A stretch of DNA of 64,000 nucleotides, from assembly GCA_947172415.1 (NCBI GenBank), contig OX359194.1, forward strand, positions 6,045,401 to 6,109,400. Direction: 5' to 3'. Shown piece by piece: positions 21,532 through 36,500 of the stretch. Every line of letters begins with the position of its first letter. The first letter of the stretch is position 1. The notes under the pieces were generated by a model, which was not told where the DNA came from, did no database searches, and was given only the letters and a program-made list of their open reading frames with translations. The position numbers and the translations under genes are program-made. The DNA is from Chondrosia reniformis (lineage: Eukaryota; Porifera; Demospongiae; Chondrillida; Chondrillidae).

Positions 21532-24500
21532 ATGGCCGACTATCGAATTGATTTAGTAATTGCCTTTTTCCTTTTTACACTGGTCAGCATTCGAGCCGAT
21601 GGTCCTTGTAAAGAACTGTTCCCCAAAATTCTGTGTGACTACAATGTAGAACTGAATCATGACAATAGTTAGTGTAATCCGTAACTAAAATAACTGTGCT
21701 ATATCTCGCTTTACTCACGATTTAAGCACTAACTGATTGTTATTGACTCTTTTAGGCGCTCCTTTCTGTCTTTGTGCTGATACTATTGACGATGGTGTTC
21801 AACTTGGTGACACAGTTACTCTAACATTGTCCTCAACGTGAGTTTGTGACTAGTGCAAACTGTCATTGTCCTCTGTGACTAGTACTCCCTGTTGTATTTT
21901 TAAATCCTGGAGATTACTTATCAAACAAGGTTATGTAATAGGGAGGTGGTTCCATTTTGCAACAAATTGAATATACTCAATTGATGTGCCAATGTGTCTA
22001 CAATGTATTCAAGTGTATGGTATTATTTGTCCCTAGACCTCTGCTTAATGAAACTTTTGACATAAACATAACAATTTCTGAGCCATTTACTATCTCAGGA
22101 CCAAATACAGTGAGTTAACTGAGCATATGCTCTGCCTCTAAACATGTAAGCAACACTTTCGGTAGAATTGTTACAAGGAATCTTCCTAATGCTATTAATT
22201 AGGATTTGTAAATCAGGCTTGTCAACAAGGTAGTTTAGGATCCTAAGTGATGCTTTACTGCACCAATATACAGGGCCGTAGGAGCCGGTCCGGTTGCCCA
22301 GGCCGTGGCCTGACCAACATTCTTGAAGGCCAAGTCAAGGTTGCCCCAGAGTGACTGACAGCTGGGGTCAGATTAAAAGAAAAGCTTGTAATGCGCTGCC
22401 TCTTCTTCAACTCCAAGCATAAATAATTGACGAAGCGCTTCAATTCGGTAAACCTGAAGGCCACAACGAGTGGATCATCGACTCGTTGTGACCGGCATTT
22501 TTATACAATTAAAATCATGTTGTCATGTTCAAACGCTGCAAACAACGGCAATATTTGATAAGTAAATGGCCATGGCCTGACCAACTCTTAAGAGCTTCCT
22601 ACAGCCCTGATATATGTATGTCTAACACTACCTATAGTCTCAAAGTGCTTGTTTTGTGAAGAGCTGTCAGTAGGTATGTATATCGCAACCAATGTTTAGC
22701 AAAAAGTGCATGGTCTCCAAAAACTAAGTAATAAATTTTATTCCCTTGCTGTCAAAGACCTACATAACATCACTCAAGCTTTGTGTTTTCTATAGCCCAT
22801 AGACATATTATTTTATGGGAACATTTTCATTTAGAAATATGTTTTTATTTGTAATTTCAATGACTGTTGACAGTGATCACACTGTGGCTTTTTGAAAGTC
22901 CAGGAGTATTAAATTTGGAAAACGTCTATGTGGCTAGTTTCTTGCATGCTGATTCAATCAGGTAACCAGACTAGCTGAATCGAGAAACACATTTCAGATA
23001 TTTCAACCCAATCCATGACCTTCATCAATGAAGGATAGATACTTACAAAACTGACATTAAACACACACAAAAAGCAGTAAAAGAGGTGGGAATAAGTATA
23101 TTACATTTGTAGACTTATTTTATGCTCCAAAAATTACTGAATACTAATTACTAGTACAGTAGATCTCACTTTATCTGGACCCAACGGGGCTGGACTATGT
23201 CCAGATAACTGAAATAACCGGATATGTGAAGCAATAATTATTGTACTATACATACGGTACACGCCAAAAGAAACACCGCCTTGATCAAGATTTTCAAGCG
23301 AGGAACGAGTAGTATTTCGGTTGATTTTGTCGAGTGGTTAGTTCAAATAAGCTAGTTTGGTCTTTAAAGTATCACAACTACGCTTCCTTTTCAAGGAGAC
23401 ATCGCTACAGCTAGCCATTGTCGTAAACTCGTACACGCTATTAAACGATGGACATTAATTAGAAAACAGAATCGAAGGGCGGATAATCCGAGCGGCCGGA
23501 TACTTGAGGTCCGGATAAGCAAGGGTCCACTGTATGTCTTCACACCCACCTACGTAGGTATTTCTTGGTCCCTGGAAGGACTCAAATTATAGTAGACTTG
23601 AAATTAGTTTCAACACCACAACTGTTGGCAGGTCTGTTATAAGCTTTGGCTTGTCACATGGAAACGAAACAATATTCAAAAAGTGAGATTTGAAATATTT
23701 TAATCTGAATCACTGTATGATTATCATGCTCCATTTTATGTTGTTGTAATGCTTAGTCTGAATGATGTCAAAAGAGCAGCTCCAGTGGCTCATTATTATG
23801 CTCTAATTATTTTCAGTGATGTAATTGGATGGGCTTATTTCGTAGCTTGGTCAATATCATTCTACCCTCAGGTAAGGAATCACTCCCATCGGTTATCCTT
23901 CCCATTAATTGCTTTAGTGATTACTTTGCATTAATATTTGTTTTGCCAAACTTAATACAGGTATTCTTGAATTTCTATCGAAGAAGTGTTATTGGACTAA
24001 ACTTTGACTTTCTGGTCCTTAATATAACTGGATTTCTCTGCTACTCTGTGTTCAATCTTGTTCTGTACATATCTACCGTTGTGCAAGATCAATACTTTGC
24101 TCGTTTCCCTGGTGGAGTTATTCCTGTGCAGCTCAATGATCTAGTGTTTGCTCTTCATGCCCTTGCTTTGTCTTCATTTACTGGATTCCAAGCTCTCATC
24201 TTTAAGGTACACATTCAGTTTATAGCCACCGAAATATCATAACAATGCCTTAGAGAGAGATTAAACATGATCTTTAAACTGTATATCAAATTAATTATAA
24301 TATGAAGAGACTGAAGTGTGTATACAAGGGGCTTAGGGGACTGAAGTGTGTATACAAGGGGACTAGGGGACTGAAGTGTGTATACAAGGGGCCTAGGGGA
24401 CTGAAGTGTGTATACAAGGGGCCTAGGGGACTGAAGTGTGTATACAAGGGGCCTAGCTAGGGGACTGAAGTGTGTATACAAGGGGCCTAGGGGACTGAAG

Positions 24501-27500
24501 TGTGTATACAAGGGGCCTAGGGGACTGAAGTGTGTATACAAGGGGCCTAGTGGACTGAAGTGTGTATACAAGGGGCCTAGGGGACTGAAGTGTGTATACA
24601 AGGGGCTTAGGGGACTGAAGTGTGTATACAAGGGGCCTAGCTAGGGGACTGAAGTGTGTATACAAGGGGCCTAGGGGACTGAAGTGTGTATACAAGGGGC
24701 TTAGGGGACTGAAGTGTGTATACAAGGGGCTTAGGGGACTGAAGTGTGTATACAAGGGGCCTAGCTAGGGGACTGAAGTGTGTATACAAGGGGCTTAGGG
24801 GACTGAAGTGTGTATACAAAGGGCCTAGCTAGGGGACTGAAGTGTGTATACAAGGGGCTTAGGGGACTGAAGTGTGTATACAAGGGGCCTAGGGGACTGA
24901 AGTGTGTATACAAGGGGCTTAGGGGACTGAAGTGTGTATACAAGGGGCCTAGGGGACTGAAGTGTGTATACAAGGGACCTAGTGGACTGAAGTGTGTATA
25001 CAAGGGGCCTAGGGGACTGAAGTGTGTATACAAGGGGCCTAGGGGACTGAAGTGTGTATACAAGGGACCTAGGGGACTGAAGTGTGTATACAAGGGGCCT
25101 AGGGGACTGAAGTGTGTATACAAGGGACCTAGTGGACTGAAGTGTGTATACAAGGGGCCTAGGGGACTGAAGTGTGTATACAAGGGGCCTAGGGGACTGA
25201 AGTGTGTATACAAGGGGCCTAGGGGACTGAAGTGTGTATACAAGGGACCTAGTGGACTGAAGTGTGTATACAAGGGGCCTAGGGGACTGAAGTGTGTATA
25301 CAAGGGACCTAGGGGACTGAAGTGTGTATACAAGGGGCCTAGGGGACTGAAGTGTGTATACAAGGGGCTTAGGGGACTGAAGTGTGTATACAAGGGGCCT
25401 AGCTAGGGGACTGAAGTGTGTATACAAGGGGCCTAGGGGACTGAAGTGTGTATACAAGGGGCTTAGGGGACTGAAGTGTGTATACAAGGGGCTTAGGGGA
25501 CTGAAGTGTGTATACAAGGGGCCTAGGGGACTGAAGTGTGTATACAAGGGGCCTAGGGGACTGAAGTGTGTATACAAGGGACCTAGTGGACTGAAGTGTG
25601 TATACAAGGGGCCTAGGGGACTGAAGTGTGTATACAAGGGGCCTAGGGGACTGAAGTGTGTATACAAGGGACCTAGTGGACTGAAGTGTGTATACAAGGG
25701 GCCTAGGGGACTGAAGTGTGTATACAAGGGGCCTGGGGGACTGAAGTGTGTATACAAGGGGCCTAGGGGACTGAAGTGTGTATACAAGGGGCCTAGGGGA
25801 CTGAAGTGTGTATACAAGGGGCCTAGGGGACTGAAGTGTGTATACAAGGGACCTAGTGGACTGAAGTGTGTATACAAGGGACCTAGGGGACTGAAGTGTG
25901 TATACAAGGGGCCTAGGGGACTGAAGTGTGTATACAAGGGGCCTGGGGGACTGAAGTGTGTATACAAGGGGCCTAGGGGACTGAAGTGTGTATACAAGGG
26001 GCCTAGGGGACTGAAGTGTGTATACAAGGGGCCTAGGGGACTGAAGTGTGTATACAAGGGGCCTAGGGGACTGAAGTGTGTATACAAGGGGCCTAGGGGA
26101 CTGAAGTGTGTATACAAGGGGCCTAGGGGACTGAAGTGTGTATACAAGGGGCTTAGGGGACTGAAGTGTGTATACAAGGGGCCTAGCTAGGGGACTGAAG
26201 TGTGTATACAAGGGGCCTAGGGGACTGAAGTGTATATACAAGGGGCCTAGGGGACTGAAGTGTGTATACAAGGGGCCTAGGGGACTGAAGTGTGTATACA
26301 AGGGGCCTAGGGGACTGAAGTGTGTATACAAGGGGCTTAGGGGACTGAAGTGTGTATACAAGGGGCCTAGGGGACTGAAGTGTGTATACAAGGGGCCTAG
26401 GGGACTGAAGTGTGTATACAAGGGGCCTAGGGGACTGAAGTGTGTATACAAGGGGCCTAGGGGACTGAAGTGTGTATACAAGGGGCCTAGGGGACTGAAG
26501 TGTGTATACAAGGGACCTAGGGGACTGAAGTGTGTATACAAGGGGCTTAGGGGACTGAAGTGTGTATACAAGGGGCCTAAGGGACTGAAGTGTGTATACA
26601 AGGGGCCTAGGGGACTGAAGTGTGTATACAAGGGGCCTAGGGGACTGAAGTGTGTATACAAGGGGCCTAGGGGCTGAAGTGTGTATACAAGGGGCCTAGT
26701 GGACTGAAGTGTGTTTACAAGGGGCTTAGGGGACTGAAGTGTGTATACAAGGGGCCTAGGGGACTGAAGTGTGTATACAAGGGACTTAGGGGACTGAAGT
26801 GTGTATACAAGGGGCCTAGCTAGGGGACTGAAGTGTGTATACAAGGGGCCTAGTGGACTGAAGTGTGTATACAAGGGACTTAGGGGACTGAAGTGTGTAT
26901 ACAAGGGGCCTAGCTAGGGGACTGAAGTGTGTATACAAGGGGCCTAGGGGACTGAAGTGTGTATACAAGGGGCCTAGGGGACTGAAGTGTGTATACAAGG
27001 GACTTAGGGGACTGAAGTGTGTATACAAGGGACCTAGGGGACTGAAGTGTGTATACAAGGGGCCTAGGGGACTGAAGTGTGTATACAAGGGGCCTAGGGG
27101 ACTGAAGTGTGTATACAAGGGACTTAGGGGACTGAAGTGTGTATACAAGGGGCCTAGGGGACTGAAGTGTGTATACAAGGGGCCTAGGGGACTGAAGTGT
27201 GTATACAAGGGGCCTAGGGGACTGAAGTGTGTATACAAGGGGCCTAGGGGACTGAAGTGTGTATACAAGGGGCCTAGGGGACTGAAGTGTGTATACAAGG
27301 GACCTAGCTATAGGGGACTGAAGTGTGTATACAAGGGGCCTAGGGGACTGAAGTGTGTATACAAGGGGCCTAGGGGACTGAAGTGTGTATACAAGGGGCT
27401 TAGGGGACTGAAGTGTGTATACAAGGGGCCTAGGGGACTGAAGTGTGTATACAAGGGGCCTAGGGGACTGAAGTGTGTATACAAGGGACTTAGGGGACTG

Positions 27501-30500
27501 AAGTGTGTATACAAGGGGCCTAGGGGACTAAAGTGTGTATACAAGGGGCCTAGGGGACTGAAGTGTGTATACAAGGGACCTAGTGGACTGAAGTGTGTAT
27601 ACAAGGGGCCTAGGGGACTAAAGTGTGTATACAAGGGGCTTAGGGGACTGAAGTGTGTATACAAGGGGCCTAGTGGACTGAAGTGTGTATACAAGGGACC
27701 TAGGGGACTGAAGTGTGTATACAAGGGGCCTAGGGGACTGAAGTGTGTATACAAGGGGCCTAGGGGACTGAAGTGTGTATACAAGGGGCCTAGGGGACTG
27801 AAGTGTGTATACAAGGGGCCTAGGGGACTGAAGTGTGTATACAAGGGGCCTAGGGGACTGAAGTGTGTATACAAGGGGCCTAGCTAGGGGACTGAAGTGT
27901 GTATACAAGGGGCCTAGGGGACTGAAGTGTGTATACAAGGGGCCTAGGGGACTGAAGTGTGTATACAAGGGGCCTAGTGGACTGAAGTGTGTATACAAGG
28001 GGCCTAGGGGACTGAAGTGTGTATACAAGGGGCTTAGGGGACTGAAGTGTGTATACAAGGGGCCTAGCTAGGGGACTGAAGTGTGTATACAAGGGGCCTA
28101 GGGGACTGAAGTGTGTATACAAGGGGCCTAGGGGACTGAAGTGTGTATACAAGGGGCCTAAGGGACTGAAGTGTGTATACAAGGGGCCTAGGGGACTGAA
28201 GTGTGTATACAAGGGGCCTAGGGGACTGAAGTGTGTATACAAGGGACCTAGGGGACTGAAGTGTGTATACAAGGGGCCTAAGGGACTGAAGTGTGTATAC
28301 AAGGGGCCTAGGGGACTGAAGTGTGTATACAAGGGGCCTAGGGGACTGAAGTGTGTATACAAGGGGCCTAGGGGACTGAAGTGTGTATACAAGGGGCCTA
28401 GGGGACTGAAGTGTGTATACAAGGGTCCTAGGGGACTGAAGTGTGTATACAAGGGGCCTAGGGGACTGAAGTGTGTATACAAGGGACCTAGGGGACTGAA
28501 GTGTGTATACAAGGGGCCTAGCTAGGGGACTGAAGTGTGTATACAAGGGGCCTAGTGGACTGAAGTGTGTATACAAGGGACTTAGGGGACTGAAGTGTGT
28601 ATACAAGGGGCCTAGCTAGGGGACTGAAGTGTGTATACAAGGGGCCTAGGGGACTGAAGTGTGTATACAAGGGGCTTAGGGGACTGAAGTGTGTATACAA
28701 GGGGCCTAGGGGACTGAAGTGTGTATACAAGGGACTTAGGGGACTGAAGTGTGTATACAAGGGACCTAGGGGACTGAAGTGTGTATACAAGGGGCCTAGG
28801 GGACTGAAGTGTGTATACAAGGGGCCTAGGGGACTGAAGTGTGTATACAAGGGGCCTAGGGGACTGAAGTGTGTATACAAGGGACTTAGGGGACTGAAGT
28901 GTGTATACAAGGGACCTAGCTAGGGGACTGAAGTGTGTATACAAGGGGCCTAGGGGACTGAAGTGTGTATACAAGGGGCCTAGGGGACTGAAGTGTGTAT
29001 ACAAGGGGCTTAGGGGACTGAAGTGTGTATACAAGGGGCCTAGGGGACTGAAGTGTGTATACAAGGGGCCTAGGGGACTGAAGTGTGTATACAAGGGACT
29101 TAGGGGACTGAAGTGTGTATACAAGGGGCCTAGGGGACTAAAGTGTGTATACAAGGGGCCTAGGGGACTGAAGTGTGTATACAAGGGGCCTAGGGGACTA
29201 AAGTGTGTATACAAGGGGCTTAGGGGACTGAAGTGTGTATACAAGGGGCCTAGTGGACTGAAGTGTGTATACAAGGGACCTAGGGGACTGAAGTGTGTAT
29301 ACAAGGGGCCTAGGGGACTGAAGTGTGTATACAAGGGGCCTAGGGGACTAAAGTGTGTATACAAGGGGCTTAGGGGACTGAAGTGTGTATACAAGGGGCC
29401 TAGTGGACTGAAGTGTGTATACAAGGGACCTAGGGGACTGAAGTGTGTATACAAGGGGCCTAGGGGACTGAAGTGTGTATACAAGGGGCTTAGGGGACTG
29501 AAGTGTGTATACAAGGGGCCTAGGGGACTGAAGTGTGTATACAAGGGGCCTAGGGGACTGAAGTGTGTATACAAGGGACTTAGGGGACTGAAGTGTGTAT
29601 ACAAGGGGCCTAGGGGACTGAAGTGTGTATACAAGGGACCTAGTGGACTGAAGTGTGTATACAAGGGGCCTAGGGGACTAAAGTGTGTATACAAGGGGCT
29701 TAGGGGACTGAAGTGTGTATACAAGGGGCCTAGGGGACTGAAGTGTGTATACAAGGGGCCTAGTGGACTGAAGTGTGTATACAAGGGACCTAGGGGACTG
29801 AAGTGTGTATACAAGGGGCCTAGGGGACTGAAGTGTGTATACAAGGGGCCTAGGGGACTGAAGTGTGTATACAAGGGGCCTAGGGGACTGAAGTGTGTAT
29901 ACAAGGGGCCTAGGGGACTGAAGTGTGTATACAAGGGGCCTAGGGGACTGAAGTGTGTATACAAGGGGCCTAGGGGACTGAAGTGTGTATACAAGGGGCC
30001 TAGCTAGGGGACTGAAGTGTGTATACAAGGGGCCTAGGGGACTGAAGTGTGTATACAAGGGGCCTAGGGGACTGAAGTGTGTATACAAGGGGCCTAGTGG
30101 ACTGAAGTGTGTATACAAGGGGCCTAGGGGACTGAAGTGTGTATACAAGGGGCTTAGGGGACTGAAGTGTGTATACAAGGGGCCTAGCTAGGGGACTGAA
30201 GTGTGTATACAAGGGGCCTAGGGGACTGAAGTGTGTATACAAGGGGCTTAGGGGACTGAAGTGTGTATACAAGGGGCTTAGGGGACTGAAGTGTGTATAC
30301 AAGGGGCCTAGCTAGGGGACTGAAGTGTGTATACAAGGGGCTTAGGGGACTGAAGTGTGTATACAAAGGGCCTAGCTAGGGGACTGAAGTGTGTATACAA
30401 GGGGCTTAGGGGACTAAAGTGTGTATACAAGGGGCCTAGGGGACTGAAGTGTGTATACAAGGGGCTTAGGGGACTGAAGTGTGTATACAAGGGGCTTAGG

Positions 30501-33500
30501 GGACTGAAGTGTGTATACAAGGGGCTTAGGGGACTGAAGTGTGTATACAAAGGGCCTAGCTAGGGGACTGAAGTGTGTATACAAGGGACCTAGTGGACTA
30601 AAGTGTGTATACAAGGGGCCTAGGGGACTGAAGTGTGTATACAAGGGGCCTAGGGGACTGAAGTGTGTATACAAGGGACCTAGTGGACTGAAGTGTGTAT
30701 ACAAGGGACCTAGGGGACTGAAGTGTGTATACAAGGGACCTAGGGGACTGAAGTGTGTATACAAGGGACCTAGGGGACTGAAGTGTGTATACAAGGGGCC
30801 TAGGGGACTGAAGTGTGTATACAAGGGGCCTAGGGGACTGAAGTGTGTATACAAGGGACCTAGGGGACTGAAGTGTGTATACAAGGGGCCTAGGGGACTG
30901 AAGTGTGTATACAAGGGGCCTAGGGGACTGAAGTGTGTATACAAGGGGCCTAGGGGACTGAAGTGTGTATACAAGGGGCCTAGGGGACTGAAGTGTGTAT
31001 ACAAGGGACCTAGGGGACTGAAGTGTGTATACAAGGGGCCTAGGGGACTGAAGTGTGTATACAAGGGGCCTAGGGGACTGAAGTGTGTATACAAGGGGCC
31101 TAGGGGACTGAAGTGTGTATACAAGGGGCTTAGGGGACTGAAGTGTGTATACAAGGGGCCTAGCTAGGGGACTGAAGTGTGTATACAAGGGGCCTAGGGG
31201 ACTGAAGTGTATATACAAGGGGCCTAGGGGACTGAAGTGTGTATACAAGGGGCCTAGGGGACTGAAGTGTGTATACAAGGGGCCTAGGGGACTGAAGTGT
31301 GTATACAAGGGGCCTAGGGGACTGAAGTGTGTATACAAGGGGCCTAGGGGACTGAAGTGTGTATACAAGGGGCCTAGGGGACTGAAGTGTGTATACAAGG
31401 GGCCTAGGGGACTGAAGTGTGTATACAAGGGGCCTAGGGGACTGAAGTGTGTATACAAGGGACCTAGGGGACTGAAGTGTGTATACAAGGGGCCTAGGGG
31501 ACTGAAGTGTGTATACAAGGGACCTAGGGGACTGAAGTGTGTATACAAGGGGCCTAGCTAGGGGACTGAAGTGTGTATACAAGGGGCCTAGGGGACTGAA
31601 GTGTGTATACAAGGGGCCTAGGGGACTGAAGTGTGTATACAAGGGACCTAGGGGACTGAAGTGTGTATACAAGGGGCCTAGGGGACTGAAGTGTGTATAC
31701 AAGGGGCCTAGGGGACTGAAGTGTGTATACAAGGGACTTAGGGGACTGAAGTGTGTATACAAGGGACCTAGCTAGGGGACTGAAGTGTGTATACAAGGGG
31801 CCTAGGGGACTGAAGTGTGTATACAAGGGGCCTAGGGGACTGAAGTGTGTATACAAGGGGCCTAGGGGACTGAAGTGTGTATACAAGGGGCCTAGGGGAC
31901 TGAAGTGTGTATACAAGGGGCCTAGGGGACTGAAGTGTGTATACAAGGGACTTAGGGGACTGAAGTGTGTATACAAGGGGCCTAGGGGACTAAAGTGTGT
32001 ATACAAGGGGCCTAGGGGACTGAAGTGTGTATACAAGGGGCCTAGGGGACTGAAGTGTGTATACAAGGGACCTAGTGGACTGAAGTGTGTATACAAGGGG
32101 CCTAGGGGACTAAAGTGTGTATACAAGGGGCTTAGGGGACTGAAGTGTGTATACAAGGGGCTTAGGGGACTGAAGTGTGTATACAAGGGGCCTAGTGGAC
32201 TGAAGTGTGTATACAAGGGGCTTAGGGGACTGAAGTGTGTATACAAGGGGCCTAGGGGACTGAAGTGTGTATACAAGGGGCTTAGGGGACTGAAGTGTGT
32301 ATACAAGGGGCCTAGGGGACTGAAGTGTGTATACAAGGGGCCTAGGGGACTGAAGTGTGTATACAAGGGGCCTAGGGGACTGAAGTGTGTATACAAGGGG
32401 CTTAGGGGACTGAAGTGTGTATACAAGGGACCTAGGGGACTGAAGTGTGTATACAAGGGGCCTAGGGGACTGAAGTGTGTATACAAGGGACCTAGTGGAC
32501 TGAAGTGTGTATACAAGGGGCTTAGGGGACTGAAGTGTGTATACAAGGGGCCTAGGGGACTGAAGTGTGTATACAAGGGGCCTAGGGGACTGAAGTGTGT
32601 ATACAAGGGGCCTAGGGGACTGAAGTGTGTATACAAGGGGCCTAGGGGACTGAAGTGTGTATACAAGGGGCCTAGGGGACTGAAGTGTGTATACAAGGGA
32701 CTTAGGGGACTGAAGTGTGTATACAAGGGACCTAGCTAGGGGACTGAAGTGTGTATACAAGGGGCCTAGGGGACTGAAGTGTGTATACAAGGGGCCTAGG
32801 GGACTGAAGTGTGTATACAAGGGGCTTAGGGGACTGAAGTGTGTATACAAGGGGCCTAGGGGACTGAAGTGTGTATACAAGGGGCCTAGGGGACTGAAGT
32901 GTGTATACAAGGGACTTAGGGGACTGAAGTGTGTATACAAGGGGCCTAGGGGACTAAAGTGTGTATACAAGGGGCCTAGGGGACTGAAGTGTGTATACAA
33001 GGGGCCTAGGGGACTGAAGTGTGTATACAAGGGGCCTAGGGGACTGAAGTGTGTATACAAGGGACCTAGTGGACTGAAGTGTGTATACAAGGGGCCTAGG
33101 GGACTGAAGTGTGTATACAAGGGGCCTAGTGGACTGAAGTGTGTATACAAGGGGCTTAGGGGACTGAAGTGTGTATACAAGGGGCCTAGGGGACTGAAGT
33201 GTGTATACAAGGGGCTTAGGGGACTGAAGTGTGTATACAAGGGGCCTAGGGGACTGAAGTGTGTATACAAGGGGCCTAGGGGACTGAAGTGTGTATACAA
33301 GGGGCCTAGGGGACTGAAGTGTGTATACAAGGGGCTTAGGGGACTGAAGTGTGTATACAAGGGGCCTAGGGGACTGAAGTGTGTATACAAGGGGCCTAGG
33401 GGACTGAAGTGTGTATACAAGGGGCCTAGGGGACTGAAGTGTGTATACAAGGGGCCTAGGGGACTAAAGTGTGTATACAAGGGGCCTAGGGGACTGAAGT

Positions 33501-36500
33501 GTGTATACAAGGGGCCTAGGGGACTGAAGTGTGTATACAAGGGGCTTAGGGGACTGAAGTGTGTATACAAGGGGCTTAGGGGACTGAAGTGTGTATACAA
33601 GGGGCCTAGGGGACTGAAGTGTGTATACAAGGGGCCTAGGGGACTGAAGTGTGTATACAAGGGGCCTAGGGGACTGAAGTGTGTATACAAGGGGCCTAGG
33701 GGACTGAAGTGTGTATACAAGGGACCTAGGGGACTGAAGTGTGTATACAAGGGGCCTAGGGGACTGAAGTGTGTATACAAGGGACCTAGGGGACTGAAGT
33801 GTGTATACAAGGGGCCTAGGGGACTGAAGTGTGTATACAAGGGGCTTAGGGGACTGAAGTGTGTATACAAGGGACCTAGGGGACTGAAGTGTGTATACAA
33901 GGGACCTAGGGGACTGAAGTGTGTATACAAGGGACCTAGGGGACTGAAGTGTGTATACAAGGGGCTTAGGGGACTGAAGTGTGTATACAAGGGACCTAGG
34001 GGACTGAAGTGTGTATACAAGGGGCCTAGCTAGGGGACTGAAGTGTGTATACAAGGGGCCTAGGGGACTGAAGTGTGTATACAAGGGGCTTAGGGGACTG
34101 AAGTGTGTATACAAGGGACCTAGGGGACTGAAGTGTGTATACAAGGGACCTAGGGGACTGAAGTGTGTATACAAGGGGCCTAGGGGACTGAAGTGTGTTT
34201 ACAAGGGGCTTAGGGACTGAAGTGTGTATACAAGGGACCTAGGGGACTGAAGTGTGTATACAAGGGGCCTAGGGGACTGAAGTGTGTTTACAAGGGACCT
34301 AGGGGACTGAAGTGTGTTTACAAGGGACCTAGGGGACTGAAGTGTGTATACAAGGGGCCTAGGGGACTGAAGTGTGTATACAAGGGGCTTAGGGGACTGA
34401 AGTGTGTATACAAGGGACCTAGGGGACTGAAGTGTGTATACAAGGGACCTAGGGGACTGAAGTGTGTATACAAGGGACCTAGGGGACTGAAGTGTGTATA
34501 CAAGGGACCTAGGGGACTGAAGTGTGTATACAAGGGGCCTAGCTAGGGGACTGAAGTGTGTATACAAGGGGCCTAGGGGACTGAAGTGTGTATACAAGGG
34601 GCCTAGGGGACTGAAGTGTGTATACAAGGGGCTTAGGGGACTGAAGTGTGTATACAAGGGGCCTAGGGGACTGAAGTGTGTATACAAGGGTCCTAGGGGA
34701 CTGAAGTGTGTATACAAGGGTCCTAGGGGACTGAAGTGTGTATACAAGGGACCTAGGGGACTGAAGTGTGTATACAAGGGGCCTAGGGGACTGAAGTGTG
34801 TATACAAGGGACCTAGGGGACTGAAGTGTGTATACAAGGGACCTAGGGGACTGAAGTGTGTATACAAGGGGCTTAGGGGACTGAAGTGTGTATACAAGGG
34901 GCCTAGGGGACTGAAGTGTGTATACAAGGGACCTAGGGGACTGAAGTGTGTATACAAGGGACCTAGGGGACTGAAGTGTGTATACAAGGGGCTTAGGGGA
35001 CTGAAGTGTGTATACAAGGGGCCTAGCTAGGGGACTGAAGTGTGTATACAAGGGGCCTAGGGGACTGAAGTGTGTATACAAGGGGCCTAGGGGACTGAAG
35101 TGTGTATACAAGGGGCTTAGGGGACTGAAGTGTGTATACAAGGGGCCTAGGGGACTGAAGTGTGTATACAAGGGTCCTAGGGGACTGAAGTGTGTATACA
35201 AGGGGCCTGGGGGACTGAAGTGTGTATACAAGGGACCTAGGGGACTGAAGTGTGTATACAAGGGGCCTAGGGGACTGAAGTGTGTATACAAGGGGCCTAG
35301 CTAGGGGACTGAAGTGTGTATACAAGGGGCCTAGGGGACTGAAGTGTGTATACAAGGGGCTTAGGGGACTGAAGTGTGTATACAAGGGGCTTAGGGGACT
35401 GAAGTGTGTATACAAGGGGCCTAGCTAGGGGACTGAAGTGTGTATACAAGGGGCTTAGGGGACTGAAGTGTGTATACAAGGGGCCTAGGGGACTGAAGTG
35501 TGTATACAAGGGGCTTAGGGGACTGAAGTGTGTATACAAGGGGCCTAGGGGACTGAAGTGTGTATACAAGGGGCCTAGGGGACTGAAGTGTGTATACAAG
35601 GGGCCTAGGGGACTGAAGTGTGTATACAAGGGGCCTAGGGGACTGAAGTGTGTATACAAGGGGCTTAGGGGACTGAAGTGTGTATACAAGGGGCCTAGCT
35701 AGGGGACTGAAGTGTGTATACAAGGGGCCTAGGGGACTGAAGTGTGTATACAAGGGGCTTAGGGGACTGAAGTGTGTATACAAGGGGCCTAGCTAGGGGA
35801 CTGAAGTGTGTATACAAGGGGCCTAGCTAGGGGACTGAAGTGTGTATACAAGGGGCTTAGGGGACTGAAGTGTGTATACAAGGGGCTTAGGGGACTGAAG
35901 TGTGTATACAAGGGGCCTAGCTAGGGGACTGAAGTGTGTATACAAGGGGCTTAGGGGACTGAAGTGTGTATACAAGGGGCCTAGGGGACTGAAGTGTGTA
36001 TACAAGGGGCCTAGGGGACTAAACTGTGTATACAAGGGGCCTAGGGGACTGAATTGTGTATACAAGGGGCCTAGGGGACTAAACTGTGTATACAAGGGGC
36101 TTAGGGGACTGAAGTGTGTATACAAGGGACCTAGGGGACTGAAGTGTGTATACAAGGGGCCTAGGGGACTGAAGTGTGTATACAAGGGGCCTAGGGGCTG
36201 AAGTGTGTATACAAGGGGCCTAGGGGACTGAAGTGTGTATACAAGGGGCCTAGCTAGGGGACTGAAGTGTGTATACAAGGGGCCTAGGGGACTGAAGTGT
36301 GTATACAAGGGGCTTAGGGGACTGAAGTGTGTATACAAGGGGCTTAGGGGACTGAAGTGTGTATACAAGGGACCTAGCTAGGGGACTGAAGTGTGTATAC
36401 AAGGGGCCTAGCTAGGGGACTGAAGTGTGTATACAAGGGGCTTAGGGGACTGAAGTGTGTATACAAGGGGCCTAGGGGACTGAAGTGTGTATACAAGGGG

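Noticed and set aside
22255..22464. Minus-strand 69-codon frame
   Set aside because: It lies inside the hAT-like MITE within a cystinosin intron.
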